Source: Flavimaricola sp. (lineage in GTDB: Bacteria > Pseudomonadota > Alphaproteobacteria > Rhodobacterales > Rhodobacteraceae). From it: a stretch of DNA of 64,000 nucleotides. Shown one piece after another: positions 34,963 to 45,839 of the stretch. The position numbers and the translations under genes were made by a program. The stretch is from the NCBI GenBank assembly GCA_020629175.1, contig JAHDDU010000001.1:76384-140383 (forward strand). Direction: 5' to 3'. Position 1 is the stretch's first letter. The number at the start of each line of letters is the position of its first letter. The notes under the pieces were generated by a model. The model ran no database searches and was not told the DNA's origin. It saw only the letters and a program-made list of their open reading frames with translations.

Positions 34963-35280
34963 ATGACCCCGCTACGTTTGCTCTTTGCTGCCCTTGCCAT
35001 TTGGGGTGCAATCCATCCGATGTATTATTTCATCACGTGGTTTCAGGCGAACGGCTGGGATCTGATGGCTATGGTGGATGCCTGGCACGTGAATGCCGCG
35101 TCCTCCGGCCTTGTGTGGGATCTGACAATCGCGGCGGTGGCGCTGACCGTCTGGATCGTAGCTGAGGTTGTGCAGCGGCGCATGTGGCTGGGCCTCATCG
35201 CCATCCCCGCGACCTTTTGCATCGGCGTGTCCTGTGGTTTGCCGCTCTACTTGTTTTTACGCTCCAAACCCGGCACATGA
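34963..35280 (+). CDS. DUF2834-like membrane protein
   Basis: A 105-residue inner-membrane protein with three hydrophobic segments (about residues 4-26, 50-70 and 75-98). The family-like features are an early GAIHPMYYFITWFQANG, an internal VWDLTIAAVALTVW, and the C-terminal IPATFCIGVSCGLPLYLFLR. DUF2834 proteins have no known function. It sits between the argH lipoprotein and lysA. Right after its stop come a 22-bp palindrome and copy B of the 33-bp repeat. Confidence 0.8.
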   Translation: MTPLRLLFAALAIWGAIHPMYYFITWFQANGWDLMAMVDAWHVNAASSGLVWDLTIAAVALTVWIVAEVVQRRMWLGLIAIPATFCIGVSCGLPLYLFLRSKPGT

Positions 35281-35294
35281 CATCTGAGCGGGCG

Positions 35295-35316
35295 CACAAA
35301 TTTCGCGAAATTTGTG
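35295..35316. repeat. 22-bp perfect palindrome
   Basis: A perfect self-complementary sequence, CACAAATTTCG plus its reverse complement, 15 bp after the stop of the DUF2834 gene and 3 bp before copy B of the 33-bp repeat. With no loop and no T-run it is not a standard terminator. It could be a dimer-protein binding site or part of a composite intergenic element. Confidence 0.75.
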
Positions 35317-35318
35317 GT

Positions 35319-35351
35319 GCCTCCGGCGGGGATTATTTTGGCCAGAAGAAG
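35319..35351 (+). repeat. 33-bp intergenic repeat, copy B
   Basis: Identical to copy A at 32675-32707 (opposite strand) and one base different from copy C at 48313-48345. It ends 20 bp before the lysA ATG and directly follows a 22-bp palindrome. Copies B and C lie just upstream of a gene in the same orientation as that gene. Confidence 0.85.
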
Positions 35352-35371
35352 AGCTGGCCGGAGAGACAGAC

Positions 35372-36637
35372 ATGGACCATTTTCTCTATCGTGATGGGCA
35401 ATTGATGGCCGAAGACGTGCCTTTGGCGCGGATCGCTGACGAGGTGGGCACGCCGGTCTATGTCTATTCTGCCGCGACGTTGCTGCGGCATTTCCAGTTG
35501 TTTGATGAGGCGCTGGGAGACATGCCGCATTTGGTGTGTTTTGCGATGAAGTCGCTTTCCAACATCGCGGTGTTGAAACTACTTGGCGATGCGGGCGCGG
35601 GCATGGATGTGGTCAGCGAGGGCGAATACCGCCGGGCGCGGGCGGCGGGCGTGCCGGGCGACCGGATTGTGTTCTCCGGTGTTGGTAAAACGCGGGCCGA
35701 GATGCGGACGGCGCTGGAAGGCGGGATCAGACAGTTCAATGTTGAGAGCGAGCCTGAGATGTTTGCTCTGGATGAGGTTGCGCGATCGCTTGGGATGGTG
35801 GCGCCGATCACGGTCCGGGTGAACCCGGATGTGGACGCAAAGACCCATGCCAAGATTTCCACCGGCAAGAAGGAAGACAAATTTGGCATCCCCATCAGTC
35901 GGGCACGTGAAGTTTACAAAACTGCTGCCGGACTGAAGGGGCTGAAGGTCGTTGGCATTGATGTACACATCGGATCGCAACTGACCGAGCTTGCCCCTTT
36001 TGAAGCCGCCTATCTCAAAGTGGCTGAGCTGACCGAGACCTTGCGAGCTGATGGGCATGATATCACCCGTCTCGATCTCGGCGGCGGCCTGGGGATACCC
36101 TACACTCGCAGCAATGAGGCGCCGCCATTGCCTGTTGAATATGGCGCGCTTATCCAGAAATGTGTGGGGCATCTCGGATGCGAAGTGGAGATCGAGCCCG
36201 GGCGGCTGATCTCGGGCAACGCGGGCGTATTGCTCAGCCGTGTGATCTACAACAAATCCGGAGAGGGCCGCGATTTCCTGATCATTGACGGCGCGATGAA
36301 TGATCTGATCCGCCCCGCAATGTATGAGGCACACCATGACATCATACCGGTCATGGAGGCAGAGCCGGGTGTTGAGCCTACACCTTACGATATTGTGGGT
36401 CCAATCTGCGAAAGTGGCGACACCTTTGCCAAGCAGCGCCTAATGCCGCCTGTCAAAGAGGGTGAGTTGATCGCGTTTCGATCAGCAGGGGCCTATGGTG
36501 CGGTGATGTCGAGCGAGTATAATTCGCGGCTGATGGTGCCCGAAGTGCTGGTGCAGGGGGATCAATTTGCGGTTATTCGCCCGCGTCCGACCTATGAGGA
36601 AATGATTTCGCGCGATAAGGTTCCCTCGTGGCTCTGA
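35372..36637 (+). CDS. lysA: Diaminopimelate decarboxylase
   Basis: A 421-residue PLP enzyme that decarboxylates meso-diaminopimelate to lysine. The PLP lysine is in CFAMKSLSN (Lys60), HIGSQLTELAPF is near residue 200, LDLGGGLGIPY near 237, EIEPGRLISGNAG near 275, and the GPICESGDTFA cysteine near 345. All are intact. The start is the ATG at 35372, preceded by GGAGAG. A repeat element occupies most of the 5' gap, so the promoter may lie further upstream or within it. Confidence 0.95.
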   Translation: MDHFLYRDGQLMAEDVPLARIADEVGTPVYVYSAATLLRHFQLFDEALGDMPHLVCFAMKSLSNIAVLKLLGDAGAGMDVVSEGEYRRARAAGVPGDRIVFSGVGKTRAEMRTALEGGIRQFNVESEPEMFALDEVARSLGMVAPITVRVNPDVDAKTHAKISTGKKEDKFGIPISRAREVYKTAAGLKGLKVVGIDVHIGSQLTELAPFEAAYLKVAELTETLRADGHDITRLDLGGGLGIPYTRSNEAPPLPVEYGALIQKCVGHLGCEVEIEPGRLISGNAGVLLSRVIYNKSGEGRDFLIIDGAMNDLIRPAMYEAHHDIIPVMEAEPGVEPTPYDIVGPICESGDTFAKQRLMPPVKEGELIAFRSAGAYGAVMSSEYNSRLMVPEVLVQGDQFAVIRPRPTYEEMISRDKVPSWL

Positions 36638-36674
36638 GCCCCTATGTTCTAAGGGCAGGTCTGGAGGCCAAAAT

Positions 36675-39350
36675 TTGAGCATGATGCACCCCCGTCCGAA
36701 AGCAAACCTTGCGCATTTGGCGTGGCCTGTCCGGCTGACAATGTGGGGAATGTGGGCCGAGCAAGTGGCACGTGCGTTTTGGCCGCTCTGGACTGTTGTT
36801 GCGCTCGCCCTCGTGCCTTTGATTTTGGGGTGGCACGAAATTGTGCCGCTGGAAGTGCTTTGGGGCGGTGGCGTTGTCGCAGCGCTTGGCCTACTTGCGA
36901 GCCTGATTTGGGGCCTTCGAAAGCTACAAATCCCACAGCGGGAAGAGGCGGTTCGCCGCGTTGATGCGCGTTTGCCGGGCCGACCTATCGCGGCTGTGAC
37001 AGATAGCCAGGCCATCGGGGCCAGCGATCCGGCCTCTGCTGCGGTCTGGCGCGAGCATCTGGACCGGATGGCGGACAAAACGCGCGAAGCGCGTGCGGTT
37101 GAGCCTGACTTGCGGGTGTCGTCGCGCGATCCGTATGGGCTGCGTCATATCGCTCTGCTGTTTTTGGCCTGCGCGTTCCTGTTTGGTGCGTTTTGGCGCG
37201 TTGGGGATGTCGCAGAGGTTCCCGCCGGCGAAGGGCTCGCCCTTGCCACCGGGCCCGTTTGGGAAGGCTGGATCGAGCCGCCGGATTACACGGGCAAACC
37301 GTCCCTATACCTTGCAGATATTCCGCCCGGTGATGTTGATGTTCCACAGGGAAGCCGTGTGACCTTGCGCCTCTATGGCGAGGTTGGCGCGCTGACGGTT
37401 GAGGAGACGATATCGGGCCGAACGAGCGAGCTTGGCGCCGCGTCAGACAGCCAGCACACCTTTGACGTGACGCAAAGCGGGCGGCTTGAAATTGCGGGAG
37501 CAGAGGATGCGGCGTGGACGGTCAATGTGCTTGCCGATACCGCGCCCAGTGTTGAAATTCTCGGCCCGCCGGAAGCGGATGCCGAGGGGGTTATGTCCTT
37601 GCCGTTTGGGGCCACAGATGATCATGCGATCATGGCGGGTCAGGCGACGATTACGCTCGATCTTCCGCTGGTTGAACGGCGCCACGGGTTGATTATCGAT
37701 CCCGATCCGCAGGAGGCGCTTGTTGTGGATTTGCCCATGCCGTTCTCGGGCGACAGGTCGGAATTCGAAGAGCTTTTGGTTGACGATTTTTCGGAGCATC
37801 CTTTGGCGAATATGCCGGTGCTTTTGACGCTGACGGTGTCGGACGCGTTGGGACAAGAAGGGATGTCTGCGACCGAGCCGATGGTTCTGCCGGGGCGCAG
37901 GTTCTTTCAGCCCGTCGCCAAGGCCGTCATCGAACAGCGGCGTGATTTGATGTGGTCGACGGCAAATGCTCCGCGGATCCTGCAAATTATGCGGGCGATT
38001 TCTCACCGGCCTGAGGATATCTTTACGGGCGAAACGGTGTATTTGCGCTTTGGTGAAATTCAGCGAAACCTTGAGAACGCGATCGAAGGTAATGGCGTCA
38101 CACCGGAAATTCAGGCCGAGCTTGTTGACGCGATGTGGGAATTGGCCCTGCAGCTTGAAGAGGGCTCGCTTGCCGACGCCCGCGAACGTCTTGCCCGCGC
38201 TCAGGAGCGGCTGGAAGAAGCGATGCGCAACGGGGCATCCGACGAAGAGATCGCGGAGCTGATGCAGGAATTGCGCGAGGCGACGGATGACTACATGCAG
38301 CTCCTCGCCGATGAAACGGAGTTCGCAGATCAACGCGATCAACCTGATCAGAATGGAGAGGGTCAGGAGATCACTGGCAACCAGATCCAAGAGATGATGG
38401 ACGAGATTCAACGTCTTATGGAAGAAGGCCAAATGGCCGAAGCCATGGAGTTGATGGAACAACTTAACGAGCTTCTCGAGAACCTTCAGATCACGCAAGG
38501 CGATGGAAGTGGTGAGGGCGGGCCGCAAACCCCCGGTCAGCGTTCAATGGAAGAGTTACAGGACAATTTGCGTGATCAGCAGGAATTGTCAGATGAGGCC
38601 TTCCGTGAGTTGCAGGAGCAATTCAACAATGGTGGTCCGCAGGACGGTCAGGATCCTGGCCAGCAGCAAGGTCAACAAGATGGTCAGCAGCCTGGGCAAC
38701 AAGGCCAGCAGCCGAACGGTCAATCCGGGCAGGGTCAGAGCCCGGGTGATCAGCCCCAGGGACAAGGTCAACAAAATGATCAGGGCCAGGGCGGTGAAGG
38801 CAATACTGAAGGTGGCGGCTCAAACTTTCCACCGGGTGCCGAAGGCAGCCTAGCCGAGCGGCAGGAGGCCCTTCGCCGCGAGTTGGACCGCCTGCGTGAC
38901 AATCTGCCAGCATTGAGCGGTGAAGAGGCCGAGATTGCGCGACGCGCGCTAGAGGATGCTGAGCGGGCTATGGAAGAGGCAGAAGAAGCGCTGCGCGGCA
39001 ACGATTTGGCGGAGGCTTTGGACAGGCAGGCCGAGGCCATGGATGCAATGCGCGAAGGCCTGCGAAGCCTTGGTCGTGCTCTGGCCGAGAATGAGCAGGA
39101 TGTTGAACCGGGTGACCGGCAAGCCGACGGCGGCAGTGCTCAGGGTCAAACTGACGGGCAAAGCCGTGATCCCCTAGGTCGTCAGCTTGGCACAACGGGT
39201 GAATACGGCACGGAGGAAAATCTCTTGCAAGGGCCCGATGTGTATCGTCGTGCCGAAGAACTGCTCGAGGAATTGCGCCGCCGCTCTGCCGAACAAGAGC
39301 GCCCTGAAGAAGAGCTCGATTACCTTAGACGACTGTTGGATCAGTTCTGA
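36675..39350 (+). CDS. DUF4175/TIGR02302 family large membrane protein
   Basis: An 891-residue envelope protein. Two membrane helices lie near residues 30-80 and another near 155-175. A periplasmic strand-rich region follows (about 185-400), then a long acidic helical part rich in Glu, Met and Gln, a Gln/Gly/Pro-rich low-complexity stretch (about 650-715), and a final coiled-coil segment (about 720-830). This layout matches the alphaproteobacterial TIGR02302 family of unknown function. I favour TTG at 36675 because GGAGG lies 7 bp upstream; ATG codons at 36681 and 36684 are too far from it. Confidence 0.85.
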   Translation: MSMMHPRPKANLAHLAWPVRLTMWGMWAEQVARAFWPLWTVVALALVPLILGWHEIVPLEVLWGGGVVAALGLLASLIWGLRKLQIPQREEAVRRVDARLPGRPIAAVTDSQAIGASDPASAAVWREHLDRMADKTREARAVEPDLRVSSRDPYGLRHIALLFLACAFLFGAFWRVGDVAEVPAGEGLALATGPVWEGWIEPPDYTGKPSLYLADIPPGDVDVPQGSRVTLRLYGEVGALTVEETISGRTSELGAASDSQHTFDVTQSGRLEIAGAEDAAWTVNVLADTAPSVEILGPPEADAEGVMSLPFGATDDHAIMAGQATITLDLPLVERRHGLIIDPDPQEALVVDLPMPFSGDRSEFEELLVDDFSEHPLANMPVLLTLTVSDALGQEGMSATEPMVLPGRRFFQPVAKAVIEQRRDLMWSTANAPRILQIMRAISHRPEDIFTGETVYLRFGEIQRNLENAIEGNGVTPEIQAELVDAMWELALQLEEGSLADARERLARAQERLEEAMRNGASDEEIAELMQELREATDDYMQLLADETEFADQRDQPDQNGEGQEITGNQIQEMMDEIQRLMEEGQMAEAMELMEQLNELLENLQITQGDGSGEGGPQTPGQRSMEELQDNLRDQQELSDEAFRELQEQFNNGGPQDGQDPGQQQGQQDGQQPGQQGQQPNGQSGQGQSPGDQPQGQGQQNDQGQGGEGNTEGGGSNFPPGAEGSLAERQEALRRELDRLRDNLPALSGEEAEIARRALEDAERAMEEAEEALRGNDLAEALDRQAEAMDAMREGLRSLGRALAENEQDVEPGDRQADGGSAQGQTDGQSRDPLGRQLGTTGEYGTEENLLQGPDVYRRAEELLEELRRRSAEQERPEEELDYLRRLLDQF

Positions 39351-39357
39351 CCCTGCC

Positions 39358-40236
<879 letters not shown>

Positions 40237-40410
40237 TCGAATTTGCCTCTTTTAAGGTCCTGACGTGAACACATTCGTTGGACCAAAGTCTTGGTTTCAC
40301 AATACCGTGCCGCGAAACGGACGCGATTTGCAACCATTGCGAAGGCCGTGATTGAATCCTGTTGTTGATATTGGCAAAAGGGCAGCACCAAGTTTGGGGG
40401 GCATCCACCT

Positions 40411-41085
40411 GTGATCGAGCTGCGGAACGTAGCCTATACCTATGGCGGAGCCGAGTTGTTCTCGGACGTGAGCCTGCAAATGGCGCCGGGATCGTTCCAA
40501 TTTCTGACCGGTCCGTCGGGAGCTGGCAAAACAACACTGATGAAGCTTTGCTACGGTGCGTTGACGGCCACCACCGGAGATGTCCAGATTTTCGGCCAAG
40601 ATGCGCGTGATCTTGACCGAGATGCCGTGGCACTTGCCCGCCGACGGGTTGGGGTGGTTCATCAAGACTGCCAGTTTCTGGATCACCTGTCGCTTGCTGA
40701 AAACGTCGCCTTGCCACTCACCGCTGCGGGCCGGGCGAATGAGGCCGCGGGAAACCTCGACGACCTGCTGGCCTGGGTTGGGTTGTCAGCGCAGGCGCGT
40801 CAATTGCCACCCTCGCTGTCGGGCGGCGAACGGCAGCGCGCTGCCTTGGCCCGGGCGGTCATAATGTCGCCAGATGTCATTTTGGCGGATGAACCGACAG
40901 GCAACGTAGATTGGGAGATGTCTCAGCGGTTGCTGACTTTGCTGGTTGAATTGAACCGTATGGGAAAGGCGGTTTTCGTCTGCACCCATGATCTGAACCT
41001 GATCCGTGCGGCGAAGTCGCAAGTTCCTGCGCGTGTCTTGCGCCTTAGAGATCGGCGGTTACAGGCTGCGGGGGCCGAACTATGA
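40411..41085 (+). CDS. ftsE: Cell division ATP-binding protein FtsE
   Basis: A 224-residue cytoplasmic ABC ATPase that works with FtsX to activate peptidoglycan hydrolases at the division site. Walker A is GPSGAGKTT (residues 34-42), the ABC signature LSGGERQR lies near 135-142, Walker B ILADEPTGN near 157-165 and the switch His in CTHDLN near 190. It starts with GTG at 40411, and its stop overlaps the ftsX start by 4 bp. plsC and a flavoprotein gene continue the operon. Confidence 0.94.
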   Translation: MIELRNVAYTYGGAELFSDVSLQMAPGSFQFLTGPSGAGKTTLMKLCYGALTATTGDVQIFGQDARDLDRDAVALARRRVGVVHQDCQFLDHLSLAENVALPLTAAGRANEAAGNLDDLLAWVGLSAQARQLPPSLSGGERQRAALARAVIMSPDVILADEPTGNVDWEMSQRLLTLLVELNRMGKAVFVCTHDLNLIRAAKSQVPARVLRLRDRRLQAAGAEL

Positions 41086-41993
41086 GCGGCGCGGCGCGGT
41101 TGCCCAAGCTTCTTGCCCTTCTTGCAGGCGACGCGCAGGCGGATCGTGCCGTTCCGCCGACAGGTTTCACGGCCCGGCTCACGGTCTTTACTGCTGCTGC
41201 CATGGCGTTTCTTGCTGTCTTTGCCTTGGCGCTCTCGCTGGCGACCGGACGATTGGCGGAACGTTGGGGCGATGAACTGGCGCGAACGTCGACATTGAGG
41301 ATTTCCTCACCTGCCGAGCAAATGGCCATTCAGACGGAGGCGGCGTTGCGTGTGCTGTCGACCACGCCCGGGATCGCGGAGGCGCGGGCGCTGACGTCTC
41401 AGGAACAACGGGATCTGCTGTCACCATGGTTTGGGCCTGAGTTGCCTGTTGAATTGCTGCAGGTGCCGGCTTTGATCGAGATTGTTGAGGATGCGGATGG
41501 CTATGATGCAATCGGATTGCGGGCGCGCCTTGCGGCCGAAGTCCCGGGGGCTGTTTTAGACGATCACACGCGCTGGCGCAGGCCCCTGATTGAAGCGGCA
41601 GGGCGCTTGCGGCTTATGGGCAATGTTTCACTCCTGCTGATTGCGGGGGCAACAGCGGCCATGATCACGCTGGCTGCGCAAGCTGCTTTGGCCGCAAATG
41701 CACAGGTCATTCAGGTCTTACGGCTGGTTGGCGCACGCGATGTCTATATCGCCCGTGCCTTCGTCCGGCGATTCACTCTACGCGCTTTGACGGGGGCCGC
41801 TGTTGGCACTGTTGCGGGGCTTCTTGGGGTGTTTTTGTTGCCAAGCGCTGATGCGGCGGGGGGCTTTCTGACAGGATTGGGGTTTCAGGGTTGGGGTTGG
41901 CTTTTGCCGCTGGTCATACCTGTGATCGCCGCGGCCATTGCGTTTGTCGCGACCCGGCAAGCGGCCTTGCGCACGTTGAACCGTCAGTCATAG
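41082..41993 (+). CDS. ftsX: Cell division protein FtsX
   Basis: A 303-residue inner-membrane partner of FtsE. It has one N-terminal helix (about residues 35-55), an extracytoplasmic domain (about 56-180), and three C-terminal helices with QVIQVLRLVGARDVYIARAF between them, the conserved FtsX segment just before helix three. Sequence outside these regions is divergent, as is normal for FtsX. Coupled to ftsE by an ATGA overlap. Confidence 0.92.
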   Translation: MSGAARLPKLLALLAGDAQADRAVPPTGFTARLTVFTAAAMAFLAVFALALSLATGRLAERWGDELARTSTLRISSPAEQMAIQTEAALRVLSTTPGIAEARALTSQEQRDLLSPWFGPELPVELLQVPALIEIVEDADGYDAIGLRARLAAEVPGAVLDDHTRWRRPLIEAAGRLRLMGNVSLLLIAGATAAMITLAAQAALAANAQVIQVLRLVGARDVYIARAFVRRFTLRALTGAAVGTVAGLLGVFLLPSADAAGGFLTGLGFQGWGWLLPLVIPVIAAAIAFVATRQAALRTLNRQS

Positions 41994-42022
41994 TGAGCGC
42001 AGCACTGGAAGGGGCTTAACTC

Positions 42023-42769
42023 ATGTCTAAACCTGCATTTCTGATCCAATGGGTCCGCTCACTGCTTTTTGTGGGACAAGCCTATTTCATGATGCTGGTC
42101 ATCGGCTTGCTTTACTTTCCCTGGGCTTTGTTTTCGCGGCACGGCGCAATGGCGGGTTGCCACGCCTGGTGCGTTTGGGTCCGGTGGACCGCCCGCTGGA
42201 TGGTTGGACTTGAGACGGAAGTGCGCGGTACGCCACCCACCGACGAGGTGATCATCGCAGGCAAGCACCAATCGTTCCTTGACATCATTTTGATCTTTGG
42301 AGCGGTCCCTGCCGGTAAGTTCATTATGAAAAAGCAGATCCTCTATACGCCGATCATCGGGCAATACGGCGCGCGCATCGGCTGTGTGGCCGTGGACCGG
42401 GGAAAGAGGACCGAGGCGATCAAGAAGATGGTTCGCGAAGTGGCCGAAGGATCGGCTCACCCCGGGCAATTGATCATCTACCCGCAAGGCACACGTATCA
42501 AACCGGGGGTCAAGGCGCCTTACAAGGTGGGCACTGGGGTGCTCTACAAGGAAACTGGGCAGGATGTTGTGCCTGTGGCCTGCAACGTTGGCCTGTTCTG
42601 GCCGCGTACTGGGATCATACGGTGGCCGGGGACCGCGATTGTCGAGTTTCTGCCGCGCATCCCTGCGGGGCTAGAGCTCGACGAGTTTATGCAGCGGCTT
42701 GAGAGCGACATTGAAACCCATTCGAACCGCTTGATGGCAGAAGCTGGCTTCACCCAGATTGAGGCGTGA
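42023..42769 (+). CDS. plsC: 1-acyl-sn-glycerol-3-phosphate acyltransferase PlsC
   Basis: A 248-residue membrane-associated acyltransferase making phosphatidic acid from lysophosphatidic acid. An N-terminal hydrophobic segment (about residues 12-35) is followed by the catalytic motif KHQSFLD (HxxxxD; about 78-84), then AVDRGKR, and YPQGTRIKPG near 153-162. It lies 29 bp after ftsX and overlaps the next gene by 4 bp. plsY, the preceding step of the same pathway, is at 18.9 kb in a different operon. Confidence 0.92.
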   Translation: MSKPAFLIQWVRSLLFVGQAYFMMLVIGLLYFPWALFSRHGAMAGCHAWCVWVRWTARWMVGLETEVRGTPPTDEVIIAGKHQSFLDIILIFGAVPAGKFIMKKQILYTPIIGQYGARIGCVAVDRGKRTEAIKKMVREVAEGSAHPGQLIIYPQGTRIKPGVKAPYKVGTGVLYKETGQDVVPVACNVGLFWPRTGIIRWPGTAIVEFLPRIPAGLELDEFMQRLESDIETHSNRLMAEAGFTQIEA

Positions 42770-43377
42770 AAAAAGTGAACACTCTTTCTGACGTTGCCGA
42801 GCTGGAAGCGCTCTACGGGACGCCGGGCGAGGCCTCTATTATCAAGGTCGCATCCGCGCTGACACCACTTTATCGCAAATGGATCATGTCCTCGCGGTTT
42901 TGCGTTCTGACGACTGTCGGGCCTGAAGGCACCGACGGAAGCCCGCGCGGCGATGACGGACCTGTTGTCCAAGAGCTGGACGCTCAGACGCTGCTGCTGC
43001 CGGATTGGCGCGGCAACAATCGGATCGACAGCCTCCGCAACATTGTACGCGATGGGCGGGTCAGCTTGATGTTCATGGTGCCGGGCTCTGCCAATGTCGT
43101 GCGGGTCAACGGCACGGCCGCATTAACCACGGACGCCGACATATTGGCCAGGTTTGAGCAGAAAGGGCGGCAGCCCCGGTCCGTGATCGTGATTTCAGTG
43201 GCCGAAATCTACAGCCAATGCGCCCGCGCAATTCTGCGGGCTGGCATCTGGTCAAACGAGGACGAAAGCGCGGCCTTGCCCACTGTGGGCGAGTTGCTTG
43301 CTGAGGCAAAGGCCGGGTTTGACGGTGCGGAATATGATGCGGCCTGGGCTGGGCGTGCGGCAAAAACGATGTGGTAG
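42766..43377 (+). CDS. PPOX-class FMN-dependent flavoprotein
   Basis: A 203-residue protein of the pyridoxamine 5'-phosphate oxidase-like split-barrel family, closest in pattern to the MSMEG_1061 group. Key stretches are MSSRFCVLTTVGPEGTDGSP (about residues 41-60), PDWRGNNRIDSLRNIVRDG and VSLMFMVPGSANVVRVNGTA, which form the FMN-binding barrel. Substrate unknown. The start is GTG at 42766 in a GTGA overlap with the plsC stop, indicating coupling. Confidence 0.85.
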   Translation: MKKVNTLSDVAELEALYGTPGEASIIKVASALTPLYRKWIMSSRFCVLTTVGPEGTDGSPRGDDGPVVQELDAQTLLLPDWRGNNRIDSLRNIVRDGRVSLMFMVPGSANVVRVNGTAALTTDADILARFEQKGRQPRSVIVISVAEIYSQCARAILRAGIWSNEDESAALPTVGELLAEAKAGFDGAEYDAAWAGRAAKTMW

Positions 43378-43390
43378 GGACAGACAGACG

Positions 43391-43849
43391 ATGACAAACG
43401 CAAAACGCATTATCCTTAGCAGTGATCATGGTGCGATTGAATTGCGTCAGGCCATTGCCACCCACGTGGCAGAGCGTGGCTGGACGGTAGAGGATATTGG
43501 TCCCACTACGACTGAAAGCACGAATTACCCCGAGCATGGGGCCGCTGCCGCCCGGCGCGTCGCGGCGGGTGAGTTTCAGTTTGGTATTATTCTGTGCGGC
43601 ACGGGGCAGGGCATCATGATGTCCGCCAACAAGATCGAAGGTATCCGCTGCGGTGTGTGCAGCGATACATTCTCGGCCAAAATGATCCGCGCCCACAATG
43701 ATGCCAACATGCTGGCACTTGGCGCGCGGGTGCTGGGCCCGTCACTGGCTATTGAGATCGTCGACGCTTTCTTGGACGCGTCGTTCGAGGGCGGTCGACA
43801 CGCGACGCGTGTTGACATGATCAAAGCGTTAGAAGCCGAGCGCACCTAG
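43391..43849 (+). CDS. rpiB: Ribose 5-phosphate isomerase B
   Basis: A 152-residue cytoplasmic sugar-phosphate isomerase interconverting ribose 5-phosphate and ribulose 5-phosphate. Family features are [15 protein letters not shown] (about residues 8-22), [19 protein letters not shown] near 64-82 with the catalytic Cys in LCGTG, and [15 protein letters not shown] near 101-115. Normal length. It lies 13 bp after the flavoprotein gene. Its stop codon overlaps that of the convergent accA by two bases. Confidence 0.93.
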   Translation: MTNAKRIILSSDHGAIELRQAIATHVAERGWTVEDIGPTTTESTNYPEHGAAAARRVAAGEFQFGIILCGTGQGIMMSANKIEGIRCGVCSDTFSAKMIRAHNDANMLALGARVLGPSLAIEIVDAFLDASFEGGRHATRVDMIKALEAERT

Positions 43850-44808
43850 GCGGCGAGGCCGCGGGATCCAAGCTCTAGGTATTTGCTCCGCCGATCTGCA
43901 CGCAACGCATTTGCATCCATACCGTCCATATCGGCCAGCATGGTCTGCAAAGCGGTTCCGACAGAGGCAATTGTATCCTCTGCTGCGCGATGTGCGCCGC
44001 CCAAAGGTTCCCGGATGATCTGGTCGCAAACGCCCAATTCAAAGAGGTCCTGCGCGGTAAGGCGCAGGGCTTCGGCGGCCTCGCGCATCTTCTCGGCGTC
44101 TTTCCACAAGATGGAGGCGCATCCTTCGGGCGAGATGACGGAGTAGATCGAATGCTCAAGCATCGCAACCTTGTTGGCGGTTGCAAAGGCCACGGCCCCG
44201 CCGGACCCACCCTCACCAATGATGACGGAGACGAGCGGTACGCCCAATTGCAGACACTTTGCGGTGCTGGAAGCGATGGCCTCGGACTGGCCACGCTCTT
44301 CGGCGCCCTTGCCGGGATAGGCGCCGGGGGTGTCGACGAGTGTGATCACGGGCAGGCCAAACCGGTCTGCGAGATCCATCAAGCGGATCGCTTTGCGGTA
44401 GCCTTCGGGCCGCGCCATACCAAAGTTCCGCTCAATCCGGGATTTGGTGTCGTTCCCCTTTTCGTGGCCGATCACCACAACAGGACGGTCACCCAAACGC
44501 CCAAGCCCGCCCATGACTGCGTGGTCATCGGCGAAGTTGCGGTCCCCGGCGAGCGGGGTATATTCCGTGAACAGCGCGTTAATATAGTCCCGGCAATGTG
44601 GCCGCTGCGGATGCCGGGCCACCTGACATTTTCGCCAGGGCGTCAGATCGCCATAAAGGCTTGCCAACATATCGGCGGCCTTTTTGTCCAGTGCGGCGGC
44701 CTCTTTTTCGACGTCCATCTCTTCGTTGGCGCGGGCCATAGCCCGCAGCTCTTCTGCCTTGCCCTCAATCTCGGCCAATGGCTTTTCGAATTCGAGATAG
44801 TTCGTCAT
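43846..44808 (-). CDS. accA: Acetyl-CoA carboxylase carboxyltransferase subunit alpha
   Basis: A 320-residue subunit of the carboxyltransferase that moves the carboxyl group from biotin to acetyl-CoA to form malonyl-CoA. Family hallmarks include [19 protein letters not shown] at the start, [14 protein letters not shown] near residue 63, [20 protein letters not shown] near 151-170 and [19 protein letters not shown] near 194-212. The ATG at 44808 gives the standard N-terminus. Single gene, convergent with rpiB and divergent from the AraC-type regulator. Confidence 0.95.
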   Translation of the reverse strand: MTNYLEFEKPLAEIEGKAEELRAMARANEEMDVEKEAAALDKKAADMLASLYGDLTPWRKCQVARHPQRPHCRDYINALFTEYTPLAGDRNFADDHAVMGGLGRLGDRPVVVIGHEKGNDTKSRIERNFGMARPEGYRKAIRLMDLADRFGLPVITLVDTPGAYPGKGAEERGQSEAIASSTAKCLQLGVPLVSVIIGEGGSGGAVAFATANKVAMLEHSIYSVISPEGCASILWKDAEKMREAAEALRLTAQDLFELGVCDQIIREPLGGAHRAAEDTIASVGTALQTMLADMDGMDANALRADRRSKYLELGSRGLAA

Positions 44809-44904
44809 TCTGATGTCTCCGCCTGTTCTCTCTGATATGGGGCAGGGCGCAGAAAGTTGCAACTCAGCAAGATTTGTGACGGCGGTGTTGGGTAGGGATG
44901 ACGC

Positions 44905-45765
44905 ATGACCCATCAAGAGACCACAAAGACCCGGGATATCGAGCGCCGTGTGTTGCGCGTTCTGGAATATATCCACGACAATCCGACCGGTGACCTGTCA
45001 CTTGACGCTTTGGCGGATGTGGCGGCGATGAGCCGGTTTCACTGGCATCGCGTTTATCGGGCGGTGATCGGCGAGACTGTGGCTCAGACTGTCCGCCGCA
45101 GGCGGCTGCATCTCGCCGCGATTGCCTTGGTGCAATCAGATCAACCCGTCCCGCAGATCGCAGAGAGCGTCGGATACGATAACCCCGCGAGTTTCAATCG
45201 CACTTTCAAGGATCTCTATGGTGTCAGCCCCAAAGCGTTTCGCGACATCGGAGTGTTGCGCGCGCCCGTCATTCAAATGCCAACAGGAGATACAATTATG
45301 GATTACACCATTGAGATTAGAGAAGAACCCGCACGTCGCCTCGCGGCAATGCCGCATGAAGGAGCCTATCATGAGGTTAATCGCGCGTTTGAACGGCTTG
45401 CCGCTGTGGTTGGATCGCGAGGCCTATTTCCACAAGCAGGCCACATGGTTGGCGTGTTTTATGATGATCCATCCTCTGTTGCAGAAGCTGAGTTGCGGAG
45501 CCACGCTGGCCTCGAAATGCCCGATGAGGTCGCTCTGGATGAGCCGCTCGAAACTTTGAATTTGCCGTCCGGGCGGCACGCGGTGTTGCGCTTTACCGGG
45601 CCATATGTCGGCCTCGCGCAGGCGTATGAGCAACTGTATTCGCAATGGCTTCCTGCGTCTGGCGAAGCGCCAGCGGATCATCCGTCTTTTGAAGTTTACC
45701 TCAACTCGCCAATGGACACGGCCCCCGATGATCTGGTCACCGAAATCTGTTTGCCGCTGGCCTAG
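44905..45765 (+). CDS. AraC family regulator with GyrI-like domain
   Basis: A 286-residue regulator. The N-terminal AraC DNA-binding domain (about residues 10-115) has both helix-turn-helix units, [20 protein letters not shown] and [20 protein letters not shown]. The C-terminal half (about 130-285) is a GyrI-like small-molecule-binding domain starting [16 protein letters not shown]. This fusion is typical of Rob/SoxS-like or BmrR-like sensors of toxic compounds. No target is obvious; neighbouring genes are accA and mcl1. Confidence 0.9.
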   Translation: MTHQETTKTRDIERRVLRVLEYIHDNPTGDLSLDALADVAAMSRFHWHRVYRAVIGETVAQTVRRRRLHLAAIALVQSDQPVPQIAESVGYDNPASFNRTFKDLYGVSPKAFRDIGVLRAPVIQMPTGDTIMDYTIEIREEPARRLAAMPHEGAYHEVNRAFERLAAVVGSRGLFPQAGHMVGVFYDDPSSVAEAELRSHAGLEMPDEVALDEPLETLNLPSGRHAVLRFTGPYVGLAQAYEQLYSQWLPASGEAPADHPSFEVYLNSPMDTAPDDLVTEICLPLA

Positions 45766-45839
45766 GATGGAGAACCGCGGACCCACCACCGGCCAGGCCA
45801 CTATGGACGCGGTGGTTGGATGAGGGCCGCGCCTAGGGG

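Noticed and set aside
32675-35351. Repeat copies A and B read as a coding motif (SGGDYFGQKK)
   Set aside because: The reading frame is not flanked by a plausible gene, and copy C has a stop in the same frame; the element is intergenic DNA.
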